Source: Lysobacteraceae bacterium NML93-0793
GTDB lineage: Bacteria > Pseudomonadota > Gammaproteobacteria > Xanthomonadales > Xanthomonadaceae
Direction: 5' to 3'
DNA length: 48,210 nt
Assembly (NCBI GenBank): GCA_002324875.1
Contig: NTJG01000021.1
Coordinates: 1 to 48,210, forward strand
This document shows positions 10,008 through 17,381 of the stretch, in pieces. Numbering within the stretch: the first letter of the stretch is position 1; each line of letters opens with the position of its first letter. Position numbers and translations under genes: made by a program. The notes below the pieces were generated by a model. It did not search any database. It had not been told where the DNA came from and saw only the letters and a program-made list of their open reading frames with translations.

Positions 10008-10013
10008 TATACT
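10008..10013 (+). promoter_or_regulatory. -10 element TATACT before mrcA
   Basis: TATACT matches the sigma-70 -10 consensus at 5 of 6 bases; a good -35 is not seen. Its position predicts a transcript start at about 10019-10022, on or next to the first ATG. The same CTATACT context occurs before 6S RNA (36710) and pilS (46331), which supports its being a real -10 in this genome. Confidence 0.5.
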
Positions 10014-10021
10014 GCGCCGCC

Positions 10022-12562
10022 ATGAGACCTGCCCCGATGTCGCCACGCCCGTCACGGCTCCGCCGCTTCCTCCGGTGGACCCTCGTTCTGATGCTCGCTC
10101 TGGCGATTCTGGGGGCCGTAGCCGCCGGCATCCTCTATACCGCCGTGGCCTCCAAGCTGCCGGATGTCGAGGCGCTTCGCGACATCGAGATGCAGGAGCC
10201 GCTTTATGTCTATGCGCAGGACGGGCGGCTGATCGCGCTGTTCGGAGAGACGCGGCGCTATCCGGTGCAGATCGAAGACGTACCGGAGCGCCTGAAGCAG
10301 GCGTTTCTGGCCACCGAGGATGCGCGCTTCTACGAGCACAGCGGCATCGACTACCGCGGCGTGGCCCGCGCGCTCTGGCTGCTGGCGACGACCAACGACC
10401 GCCGCGTACCCGGCGGTTCCACCATCACCCAGCAGGTGGCGCGCCAGTTCTTCCTGAGTTCGGAATACAGCTTCACGCGCAAGTTCGCGGAGATGCTGCT
10501 CGCACGCAAGATGGAGCGCAACCTCTCGAAGGACGAGATCTTCGAGCTCTATCTCAACAAGAGCTTCTTCGGAAACCGCGCCTACGGCGTCGCAGCGGCC
10601 GCGGAGTTCTACTACGGCAAGTCGCTGGACGCGCTCGATCTCGACGAGATGGCGTCGCTCGCGGCGATTCCGAAGTTTCCGTCCAGCGGCAACCCGCTGA
10701 GCAATCCCGAGCGTGCGAAAGAGCGTCGGGACGTGTACGTGCTGGCGCGGATGCAGGAACTGGGCTTCATCAGCGCGCAGGAGGCGGCTGCGGCGCGCGC
10801 CGTCGAGATGCATGCCACGCCCCACGAGCGGCCGATCGAAGTCTATGCGCCGTACGTGGCCGAGATGGTGCGCCTGGAGATGGTCGCGCGCTACGGCGGC
10901 GATGTCCTGACCCGCGGCTACCACGTCACCACGACGATCGATCCGACGATGCAGGCGGCGGCCGAGCTCGCGGTCCGCAACGGGCTGTCGACCTACGACC
11001 GGCGCCACGGCTGGGTGAAGCCGGCAGAATCGTTCGATCTCGCGCCTGACGAGGACACCCCCACGATCGCGCGCCGGCTGCGCGGTATCGCGCCCCAGGG
11101 CGGCATGCTGCCCGCGATCGTCGTGCGCAGCGGCGACGGCACGGCGGATGTGGTGCTGGCGGACGGCTCGACCGTCTCCCTGGACGCTGCCAGCAGCCGC
11201 TGGACCGGGCGTTCGCCCTCCGCGCTGCTGACGCGCGGCGATCTGACCCGCGTGCGCCGCATCGAGACCCCGGCGCGGTCGGGCACGGACACCCAGGGCC
11301 ACGCGCCTCCGCCGACCGTCACCTGGCAACTCGATCAGCTGCCGCGGGCCCAGGCCACCCTGGTGTCGATGGAACCGGCAGACGGCGCGGTGCGCGCCCT
11401 GATCGGCGGTTTCAGCTTCGCGGGCAGCAACTTCAACCGGGCCACGCAGTCGCGGCGCCAGCCGGGATCGAGCTTCAAGCCCTTCGTGTTCGCGGCCGCG
11501 TTCGAAAAGGGATTCAATCCCGCTTCCATCGTGCTGGACGCACCCGTGCTGTTCCGCATGCGTCACGGTCAGGACTGGCGCCCGCAGAACTCGGACGGCC
11601 GCTTCCTCGGGCCGATGCGCTTGCGCGAGGCACTCGTGCAGTCGCGCAATCTCGTCGCGGTGCGCCTGCTGGATGCGATCGGCGTCGATTACGCACGGCG
11701 CTACATCAGCCATTTCGGCTTCGAGGAATCCCAGCTGCCCCCGAACCTGTCGATCGCGCTGGGCACACCCTCGCTGAGCCCGCTCGACGTCACCCGGGGC
11801 TATGCGGTGTTCTCGAACGGCGGATTCCGGGTGACGCCCTGGTTCATCGACGAGGTCCGTGACCGCGAAGGCCGGCTGATCTTCAAGGAAAACGCGCCGC
11901 GTGCCTGCCGCGGCTGCGGCGACAACGGCACCCCCGGCCAGGTGACGACGCCGTCCCATGTCGTGGACGGCTTCAACTTCGGTCCGGCCGCCGAAGCGCG
12001 GACGGTGACCTCCGCACCGGAGACGCCGGCCGAGCCGCCCGCACCGCGCGAAGACGGCGCTGCACCGGTGATGGCGCCGCGCGCGATCGACGAGCGCGTC
12101 GCCTACCAGATGATTTCGATGATGCGGGACGTCGTGCGTCGCGGTACCGGCACGGCTGCGCGCGTGCTGGAGCGCGAAGACGTCGGCGGCAAGACCGGTT
12201 CGACCAACGAGCACCGTGACGCGTGGTTCTCGGGCTTCGGAGGGAACCTGGTGACCTCGGTCTGGGTGGGCCGCGACGACAACCGCTCGCTCGGCTTCCG
12301 CGAGTACGGCGGCCGCGCTGCACTGCCGATCTGGATCGACTTCATGCGCGTCGCGCTCGACGGCGTACCGGAAGCCGGCAACGAGCCGCCGGAAGGCATG
12401 GTCCGCGTGGCGGTCAGCGCGGGCGGCCGCCTGCTGCCGACGACCTCGGAAAGCGGCGGCATCATCGAGTACGTGAAGGCTGAAGATCTCGAGCGGATGG
12501 AGTCGGAGATCGACCTCCAGATCGACGACGTCCCCACCGAGGAAGCGTTCGACATCTTCTGA
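10022..12562 (+). CDS. mrcA: Penicillin-binding protein 1A (transglycosylase/transpeptidase)
   Basis: 846 residues. N-terminal membrane anchor (about residues 16-42). GT51 transglycosylase domain with catalytic E99 in [20 protein letters not shown], and [10 protein letters not shown]. An OB-like insert of about 150 residues before the transpeptidase domain is characteristic of PBP1A. The transpeptidase domain has S483-S-F-K, SRN ([10 protein letters not shown]) and K724-T-G-S. It polymerises and cross-links peptidoglycan at the inner membrane. A Pro/Ala-rich insert of about 70 residues, beginning with CRGCG, precedes the KTGS box. Two possible starts, ATG 10022 and ATG 10037; neither has a strong ribosome site and the -10 lies only 8 bp before the first. 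Divergent from pilM, as in other gammaproteobacteria. Confidence 0.95.
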   Translation: MRPAPMSPRPSRLRRFLRWTLVLMLALAILGAVAAGILYTAVASKLPDVEALRDIEMQEPLYVYAQDGRLIALFGETRRYPVQIEDVPERLKQAFLATEDARFYEHSGIDYRGVARALWLLATTNDRRVPGGSTITQQVARQFFLSSEYSFTRKFAEMLLARKMERNLSKDEIFELYLNKSFFGNRAYGVAAAAEFYYGKSLDALDLDEMASLAAIPKFPSSGNPLSNPERAKERRDVYVLARMQELGFISAQEAAAARAVEMHATPHERPIEVYAPYVAEMVRLEMVARYGGDVLTRGYHVTTTIDPTMQAAAELAVRNGLSTYDRRHGWVKPAESFDLAPDEDTPTIARRLRGIAPQGGMLPAIVVRSGDGTADVVLADGSTVSLDAASSRWTGRSPSALLTRGDLTRVRRIETPARSGTDTQGHAPPPTVTWQLDQLPRAQATLVSMEPADGAVRALIGGFSFAGSNFNRATQSRRQPGSSFKPFVFAAAFEKGFNPASIVLDAPVLFRMRHGQDWRPQNSDGRFLGPMRLREALVQSRNLVAVRLLDAIGVDYARRYISHFGFEESQLPPNLSIALGTPSLSPLDVTRGYAVFSNGGFRVTPWFIDEVRDREGRLIFKENAPRACRGCGDNGTPGQVTTPSHVVDGFNFGPAAEARTVTSAPETPAEPPAPREDGAAPVMAPRAIDERVAYQMISMMRDVVRRGTGTAARVLEREDVGGKTGSTNEHRDAWFSGFGGNLVTSVWVGRDDNRSLGFREYGGRAALPIWIDFMRVALDGVPEAGNEPPEGMVRVAVSAGGRLLPTTSESGGIIEYVKAEDLERMESEIDLQIDDVPTEEAFDIF

Positions 12563-12579
12563 GCGCACACCGCAGGATT

Positions 12580-12610
12580 CGCGCCGCCCGTCTCGAGGCC
12601 GGGCGCCGCG
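12580..12610 (+). terminator. Candidate hairpin after mrcA
   Basis: An 11-bp stem with one C-C mismatch (12580-12590 with 12600-12610) and a 9-nt loop, 17 bp past the mrcA stop. No T run follows, so termination is uncertain. Confidence 0.35.
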
Positions 12611-12642
12611 TGTCGGCCGATACACCGCTACCGGTCTCAGGC

Positions 12643-12666
12643 GATCAGGGGATCAGGGGATCAGGG
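12643..12666. repeat. Three tandem copies of GATCAGGG
   Basis: The 8-bp unit GATCAGGG is repeated exactly three times with no spacer, in the gene-free interval 12563-13086. Its origin is unknown; slippage-type copy-number change between strains is possible. Confidence 0.8.
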
Positions 12667-13018
12667 CCGAGCCTCCGCAAGGCGACCGCTCGTCGAGCTG
12701 CAAGCTATCGCGCCGTGGCGACGAGAGGCCGAGTCCCGCTGTCTGCTTGATGACGGAGAACGCGCGCTCGCCATGGCCGCGCTGCTTGATGCGTACATCG
12801 CGCGATCCATCGGAAGTCCCCGGGCGCGAATCGTTCGAGACTGAAGCCCGCAGGTAGCCGCGAGCAGAGGATCCAGGTCCGCCATGCCCTCGCACGTCAT
12901 GGCCGTTTTCACCCATGCCTGCAGTCCAAGGCGTCCTCGCGTCCGCGAGGCACGGCGCGCGTACACCCCCACCCTCGCCTGCGCTTCACGCGGCTGAAGC
13001 TGGACCGATCCGGAAATC
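12667..13018. other. Gene-free stretch between mrcA and the 216-residue gene
   Basis: No open frame here has a ribosome site, codon pattern or family match that supports a gene. A minus-strand frame (12916-12653) contains a stretch, GHGERAFSVIKQ, that faintly recalls the end of DDE transposases, but it is too short and isolated to call. The stretch could be a decayed insertion sequence. Confidence 0.4.
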
Positions 13019-13056
13019 GTGACGTATTGACGCGTCACCCTGCAGCGGTAGAGTCG
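13019..13056 (+). promoter_or_regulatory. Candidate promoter with inverted repeat before the 216-residue gene
   Basis: GTGACG (13019-13024) and CGTCAC (13033-13038) form an inverted repeat around TATTGACG. The -35-like TTGACG (13028-13033) lies inside it, with a weak -10-like TAGAGT at 13049-13054 (15-bp spacing). The gene's ATG at 13087 has AGGGGA at good distance. The promoter is a low-confidence call. Confidence 0.35.
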
Positions 13057-13086
13057 ATCGCGAGGTGACCGACAGGGGACACACGC

Positions 13087-13737
13087 ATGCGCCACGCACG
13101 CCAGCACGCCGAAACGCGCACCCGGGAGCGTCGTCATCGTCTGGCACATGAGGCGGCACGCCTGATGGCGGAGGGCGGTATTCGGGACTTCCATCAGGCG
13201 AAGCTCAAAGCAGCCAGTCGGCTGGGCATCCAGGACGACGCGTCGTTGCCACGCAATCGTGAGATCGAGGATGCGCTGAAAGCGTATCAACGGCTCTTCA
13301 GCGGACCCGAGCACGTGCTGGGTCTGCAGGAACGCCGCGACGCGGCCCTGCGCGCCATGGCGTTCTTCGCGGACTTCAGTCCCCGGCTCGTTGGCCCGGT
13401 TCTCGATGGGACCGCGGACGGGCATACGCCGGTCGCGCTGCACCTGCATGCGGAGCCGGCCGAGTCGGTGACACGGTTTCTCGACGAGCACGGCATTCCG
13501 GCCGAAGCGCGCGTGCGGCGGCTGCGCCTTGATCGCCAGCGCACTGCGGAATTCGACGTCTGGGTGTTTTCAGCCGAGGGGCTCAGTTTCGATCTGACCG
13601 TACTGCCGCCCCAGTGTCTGCGCCAGGCTCCGCTCTCTCCGATCGACGAGCGACCGATGCGTCGGGCATCACGCAGTCAGCTCGAAGCCCTGGTTGCCCT
13701 TGAGCGTGCGGATGCCATCGACGGAGCCGCGCCGTAG
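13087..13737 (+). CDS. Conserved-looking hypothetical protein, possibly nucleotidyltransferase-like
   Basis: 216 residues, soluble, not firmly recognised. The N-terminal third is helical and rich in Arg/His (RTRERRHRLAHEAARLMAEG), with KLKAASRLG and LPRNREIEDALKAYQRLF. The middle has DFSPRLVGPVLDGTADGHTP followed by ALHLHAE. A hG-x-T segment followed by an alternating hydrophobic strand is reminiscent of a minimal nucleotidyltransferase fold, but the two acidic metal ligands are not obvious, so this is a guess. The gene is certain from its strong ribosome site (AGGGGA, 7 nt before ATG), length and G+C-rich codon use. It stands alone, convergent with the secreted protein at 13794. The start ATG is the first possible. 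Confidence 0.75.
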   Translation: MRHARQHAETRTRERRHRLAHEAARLMAEGGIRDFHQAKLKAASRLGIQDDASLPRNREIEDALKAYQRLFSGPEHVLGLQERRDAALRAMAFFADFSPRLVGPVLDGTADGHTPVALHLHAEPAESVTRFLDEHGIPAEARVRRLRLDRQRTAEFDVWVFSAEGLSFDLTVLPPQCLRQAPLSPIDERPMRRASRSQLEALVALERADAIDGAAP

Positions 13738-13740
13738 CGA

Positions 13741-13760
13741 GCCCCGCACACCCGCGGGGC
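13741..13760. terminator. Hairpin between convergent genes
   Basis: GCCCCGC (13741-13747) pairs with GCGGGGC (13754-13760) across a 6-nt loop, 3 bp past the stop of the 216-residue gene and 33 bp past the stop of the facing gene. It may serve both; there is no T run. Confidence 0.4.
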
Positions 13761-13793
13761 CGGAACGCGGACGCCGTCCAGAAAACTCGCGCG

Positions 13794-14252
13794 TCACTCG
13801 GCGACGATCTGCGCATTCGCACCGCTGCCGAACACCCGGGCACGGGCGCCGACACGCAGATTGTCGACACTCGCGGCACGGATCGCCGACTCGCCGCCTT
13901 CGTCGAAGCGGAGCATCACCATGTACGCGGTCACCGTGCGTGCGCCCGCGGCCGGCGCTGCAGCGGCGGCGCTCACGAGATCGTTGGTTGCGCTGCTGGC
14001 GACCTCGTAGGCCTCGTAGGTGTACTCGCCGGTCACCCTGGCAGCGGCGCGCCCCGCCACCCGCCCGAGTGCGCGACCGAATGCGCCCGCCGAACGCGAA
14101 GCCGTCTGGGGCGCGGCGGCCGCCTCGACCTGCATGGGCGTGATGCCGGTGATCACACCGGACCGGAACGTCATTTCCTGGGCCGCCGCCGGGCCCGCGA
14201 GCAGTACGAGACCGCAGGCCATCACGGCCGCCCGAATCCATTTCATCGTCAT
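13794..14252 (-). CDS. Small exported SlyB-like (glycine-zipper type) protein
   Basis: 152 residues. Clear signal peptide (MTMKWIRAAVMACGLVLLAGPAAAQ, cut after AAA or AQ). The mature part starts with SGVITGITPMQVEAA, followed by Gly/Ala/Arg-rich repeats (GAFGRALGRVAGRAAARVTG) where SlyB-family proteins carry a glycine zipper. It ends with YMVMLRFDEGGESAIRAASV and LRVGARARVFGSG, resembling the C-terminal beta segment of SlyB/Pcp proteins. There is no lipobox Cys at the cleavage site, so it would be periplasmic or outer-membrane associated without a lipid anchor. ATG 14252 is chosen for the GAGGA 9 nt upstream; the open frame to 14486 has no support. Family assignment is moderate. Confidence 0.7.
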   Translation of the reverse strand: MTMKWIRAAVMACGLVLLAGPAAAQEMTFRSGVITGITPMQVEAAAAPQTASRSAGAFGRALGRVAGRAAARVTGEYTYEAYEVASSATNDLVSAAAAAPAAGARTVTAYMVMLRFDEGGESAIRAASVDNLRVGARARVFGSGANAQIVAE

Positions 14253-14421
14253 CTGTCGTGTCCTCGACGTTGTGCGTGCTCTGCGCGACATCGGCATCGG
14301 TCCTCGATGCAACGACATCGGCGCCCCGTCAGCAGTGTCCGGGAGAGCCGGCGCGCGTGATGCCGGGAGACTGGAACACGGCGTGTCGGATTTTTCCGCC
14401 CCGGACCTCGGGCTCCAGATA

Positions 14422-14453
14422 CGACAAGGGCGGCCCGGAGGCCGCCCTTGTCG
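14422..14453 (-). terminator. Hairpin downstream of gltA
   Basis: A 13-bp perfect stem (14422-14434 with 14441-14453) and a 6-nt loop, starting 34 bp after the gltA stop. No T run directly follows on the minus strand, but the stem is very strong and is the only such structure between gltA and the next gene. Confidence 0.6.
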
Positions 14454-14486
14454 TGCAGTCCATCGCGCGCAGATGCGCGCGAACAC

Positions 14487-15788
14487 TCAGCGCTTGTCGT
14501 TGGCGACGTAGTCGCGCACGTCGTAGCCGGTGTAGATCTGGCGTGGGCGGCCGATCTTGGCTTCCGGATCGACCTGCTGCTCGAGCCAGTGCGCCACCCA
14601 GCCTGCGGTCCGGCCGATCGCGAACATGACGGTGAACATCTCGGTCGGGATGTTGAGGGCCTTGTAGATGATGCCGCTGTAGAAATCGACGTTCGGATAG
14701 AGCTTGCGCTCGACGAAGTAGTCGTCCTTCAACGCCGCTTCTTCGAGCTTCATCGCCACATCCAGCAGCGGATCGTTGATGCCCAGCTCGCCGAGCACCT
14801 TGTGGGTCATCTCGCGGATGATCTTCGCGCGCGGATCGAAGTTCTTGTAGACGCGGTGACCGAAGCCCATCAGGCGGAACGGATCGTTCTTGTCCTTGGC
14901 GCGCAGCACCGCCTTCTCGACGTTGTCCGCGGTGCCGATTTCGGCCAGCTGCTTGAGCACCGCCTCGTTGGCGCCGCCGTGCGCGGGGCCCCACAGCGCG
15001 GTGATGCCGGCGGCGACGGACGCGTACGGATTCGCACCGGTGGAGCCGACCAGACGCACGGTCGACGTCGACGCGTTCTGCTCGTGATCGGCGTGCAGGA
15101 TGAAGAGCAGGTCCATCGCCTTGGCGACGACCGGGTTGAGCTCGAGCGGCTCGCTCGGCATCTCGAACATCATGTGCAGGAAGCGATCGACGTAGCCGAG
15201 GCTGTTGCGCGGGTAGCGGATCGGCTGACCGATCGAATACCGGTACGCGGCCGCGGCGAGCGTCGGCACCTTGGCGATCAGACGGATCGCCGCGAGGCGG
15301 CGCTGTTCGGGATCCTGCAGGTCCAGCGTGTCGTGATAGAACGCCGACATCGACGCGACCGAGGCGGCGAGCATCGCCATCGGATGCGCATCGTGGCGGA
15401 AGCCTTGCAGAAAGCTCTTGAGCGACTCGTGCATCATCGTGTGATGCGTGACCTCGTGCTCGAACTTCGCGAACTCGTCCTTGTTCGGCAGTTCGCCGGC
15501 CTGCAGCAGATAGGCGACCTCGAGGAAGCTCGACTTCTCGGCCAGCTGGTCGATCGGGTAGCCGCGGTACAGCAGCACGCCTTCGTCGCCGTCGATGTAG
15601 GTGATCGCGGACTTGCAGCTGGCGGTGGCGGTGAAGCCGGAGTCGTAGGTGAAGCAGCCGGTTTCCTTCGGCAGCTTGGAGATGTCGATGCAGGGATTGC
15701 CGAGCGTGCCGTGCAGGACGGGCAGCGTCACCGTCTTGCCGGAGGCATCGAGCGTGACCTGATCGAGCTTGGAATTGGATTCAGACAC
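14487..15788 (-). CDS. gltA: Citrate synthase, type II
   Basis: 433 residues. Condenses oxaloacetate and acetyl-CoA to citrate, the entry step of the TCA cycle. Catalytic regions are intact: [19 protein letters not shown] (first active-site His), [15 protein letters not shown] (second His) and [14 protein letters not shown]; the C-terminal Asp lies in the [15 protein letters not shown] segment. Long-chain (hexameric) citrate synthase length, as in Gram-negative bacteria. The start is GTG 15788, with AGGAG 7 nt upstream, giving the usual N-terminus [12 protein letters not shown]. The ATG at 15818 in frame is less well placed. Single-gene transcript. Confidence 0.96.
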   Translation of the reverse strand: MSESNSKLDQVTLDASGKTVTLPVLHGTLGNPCIDISKLPKETGCFTYDSGFTATASCKSAITYIDGDEGVLLYRGYPIDQLAEKSSFLEVAYLLQAGELPNKDEFAKFEHEVTHHTMMHESLKSFLQGFRHDAHPMAMLAASVASMSAFYHDTLDLQDPEQRRLAAIRLIAKVPTLAAAAYRYSIGQPIRYPRNSLGYVDRFLHMMFEMPSEPLELNPVVAKAMDLLFILHADHEQNASTSTVRLVGSTGANPYASVAAGITALWGPAHGGANEAVLKQLAEIGTADNVEKAVLRAKDKNDPFRLMGFGHRVYKNFDPRAKIIREMTHKVLGELGINDPLLDVAMKLEEAALKDDYFVERKLYPNVDFYSGIIYKALNIPTEMFTVMFAIGRTAGWVAHWLEQQVDPEAKIGRPRQIYTGYDVRDYVANDKR

Positions 15789-15860
15789 TCTGGGGCTCCT
15801 CATTTCTCCGGACGTCACTGCATCCGGCCTGGCGGGCGCGGCGAATGCCGCAACGCGTCA

Positions 15861-15869
15861 ATTATCGCA
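15861..15869 (-). promoter_or_regulatory. Candidate gltA promoter (extended -10)
   Basis: On the minus strand TGCGATAAT (15869-15861) is an extended -10 (TG-n-GATAAT), predicting a leader of about 65 nt before the gltA GTG. No clear -35. Confidence 0.4.
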
Positions 15870-15975
15870 TAGGCCTCGGCGGCGACGCCGTCGTGCGGCC
15901 TTGCACGAAAGTCGAACACGGACGCACCCGCCGCATCGAAACGACGCAGCGGGCGCGGACGAACACAAATGCAGA

Positions 15976-15995
15976 CGGCCGCCCGAAGGCGGCCG
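15976..15995 (-). terminator. Terminator after rpmE2
   Basis: CGGCCGCC (15976-15983), CGAA loop, GGCGGCCG (15988-15995): a tetraloop hairpin 22 bp past the rpmE2 stop. A moderately T-rich stretch (GCATTTGTGTTC) follows on the minus strand. Confidence 0.7.
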
Positions 15996-16017
15996 CCGGA
16001 TACCATCGCTCTCGCGA

Positions 16018-16269
16018 TTACTTGGCGTAACGGCGACGGAACTTGTCGACGCGGCCGCTGGTATCCATGATCTTGTTCTGACCGGTGTAGAACGGATGCG
16101 TCGCGGACGACACTTCGATCTTGATCAGCGGATACTCGTTGCCGTCTTCCCACTGGATCGTTTCCTTCGCCGAGGCGGCGAGGGTCGAGCGGGTCAGGAA
16201 CTTGAAGCCATCGGACGTGACGTCCTGGAAGACGACTTCACGGTAATCGGGGTGGATGTCGGCCTTCAT
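16018..16269 (-). CDS. rpmE2: Ribosomal protein L31 type B (zinc-independent)
   Basis: 83 residues, starting [16 protein letters not shown] and ending in the basic [10 protein letters not shown]. It contains no cysteine, so it is the C-minus (type B, YkgM-like) form that replaces the zinc-binding L31 when zinc is scarce. ATG 16269 gives the family N-terminus; the frame upstream to 16332 is not conserved. It has its own promoter (16304-16332) and terminator. No Zur operator resembling the known inverted repeat was seen upstream, so it may be the constitutive L31 here. Confidence 0.93.
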   Translation of the reverse strand: MKADIHPDYREVVFQDVTSDGFKFLTRSTLAASAKETIQWEDGNEYPLIKIEVSSATHPFYTGQNKIMDTSGRVDKFRRRYAK

Positions 16270-16303
16270 GGCGGGCACCAAAGTTGCGCAAGGGAAGAGC
16301 GGC

Positions 16304-16332
16304 ATTTTAGCCCGCAGATGCGCTCCGCGCAA
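16304..16332 (-). promoter_or_regulatory. Promoter of rpmE2
   Basis: On the minus strand TTGCGC (16332-16327), 17 bp, TAAAAT (16309-16304). The spacing is ideal and the -10 matches at 5 of 6 positions, 35 bp before the rpmE2 ATG. Confidence 0.6.
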
Positions 16333-16341
16333 GCGTCGTGG

Positions 16342-17280
16342 TCAGCCCGCCTGCAGCGCCTGCCGGACCAGGGCGTGGAAGCGATCGCGGTCGTAGCGCA
16401 TGAGCAGGGTTGCATTGTCGGGGCGGCCGAGCTGTCGCTGCCAGTCGACGATCGTTGCGCCACGCGCCGGACCGTGATCGATGACGACATCGATGGGACG
16501 CGTGACCGTGTCCTCGGCACCCTCAGGCGCCAGTACCCAGGCCATCGCCAGCGCGTCGGCCGAGTGCCAGTCATCTCCGCGGCGGTCGGCCGACCATTCG
16601 CGCGTCTTGCGCGAGATCGCTTCGTAGAACCCGGCCCGCTCGCCGCCCGCATGCATCCACGCCAGCACCTGATCGTGGGGCAGCCCGTGGGCCACGGTGG
16701 CCTCCCAGTCCGACAGCTCGAAATGCGGAAACGCATCGAACACGATCTTCGCGGCTTCGGGGTCGAAAAAGACGTTGAACTCGGCCGACGGCGTGATGTT
16801 GCCGTGACCGGTGACCGCGCCGGCCATCGTGACGAACCGCCCGATCCGCGTCGGCAGCGAAGGGTCGAGTTTCAGTGCGAGTGCCACATTGGTCAGCGGC
16901 CCGAGCGCGACCAGCACCAGACGCCCGGCGTGGACGTGCGACATGCGCACGATCGCCTGCGCGGCATGTTCGGTCTCGGGCGTATGGCTGGCCGGCACGT
17001 AGCCGATGTCGCCGAATCCATCATTGCCATGCACGTAGGCCGCATCCGGCGCGGGGTGCAACAGCGGCGCTGCACTGCCGGGAAAGACCGGAACCTCGGT
17101 GCGTCCGACGATCTCGCAGAGCTTCAGGGCGTTCGCGGTCGTGTGCGCCAGCCCCACGTTGCCCGCGGCGATGGTCAGGCCCACGACGTCGTGACGCGAA
17201 TCGGCGAACGCCATCAGCAGCGCGAGCGCGTCGTCGACACCGGGGTCGGTATCGATGAGGAGCGGAATCGTATCGGTCAT
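16342..17280 (-). CDS. Inosine-uridine-preferring nucleoside hydrolase family protein
   Basis: 312 residues. Hydrolyses the N-glycosidic bond of ribonucleosides to base and ribose, for salvage. The calcium-binding signature LLIDTDPGVDDALALL is at the N-terminus, followed by LVALGPLTNVALAL, EFNVFFDPEAA (ligand residues) and DWHSADALAMAWVL, where family members carry a catalytic or binding Asp/His. Substrate specificity cannot be read from the sequence. It stands between rpmE2 and recG; only about 100 bp separates it from the recG stop, so it may be co-transcribed with the recG block. Confidence 0.9.
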   Translation of the reverse strand: MTDTIPLLIDTDPGVDDALALLMAFADSRHDVVGLTIAAGNVGLAHTTANALKLCEIVGRTEVPVFPGSAAPLLHPAPDAAYVHGNDGFGDIGYVPASHTPETEHAAQAIVRMSHVHAGRLVLVALGPLTNVALALKLDPSLPTRIGRFVTMAGAVTGHGNITPSAEFNVFFDPEAAKIVFDAFPHFELSDWEATVAHGLPHDQVLAWMHAGGERAGFYEAISRKTREWSADRRGDDWHSADALAMAWVLAPEGAEDTVTRPIDVVIDHGPARGATIVDWQRQLGRPDNATLLMRYDRDRFHALVRQALQAG

Positions 17281-17381
17281 GCGCCATTATGGCGTTGCCG
17301 CCCGCGCCTTGCATCGCGTCGCCCCGGTCGCGTCCCTGTTCTCCCGGAAATCATGGTCCCCACAGCTCGCGCCAGGCGACA

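Noticed and set aside
12653..12916. Minus-strand frame with a GHGERAFSVIKQ stretch as a transposase gene
   Set aside because: Too short, no ribosome site, no second motif; kept only as a possible remnant.
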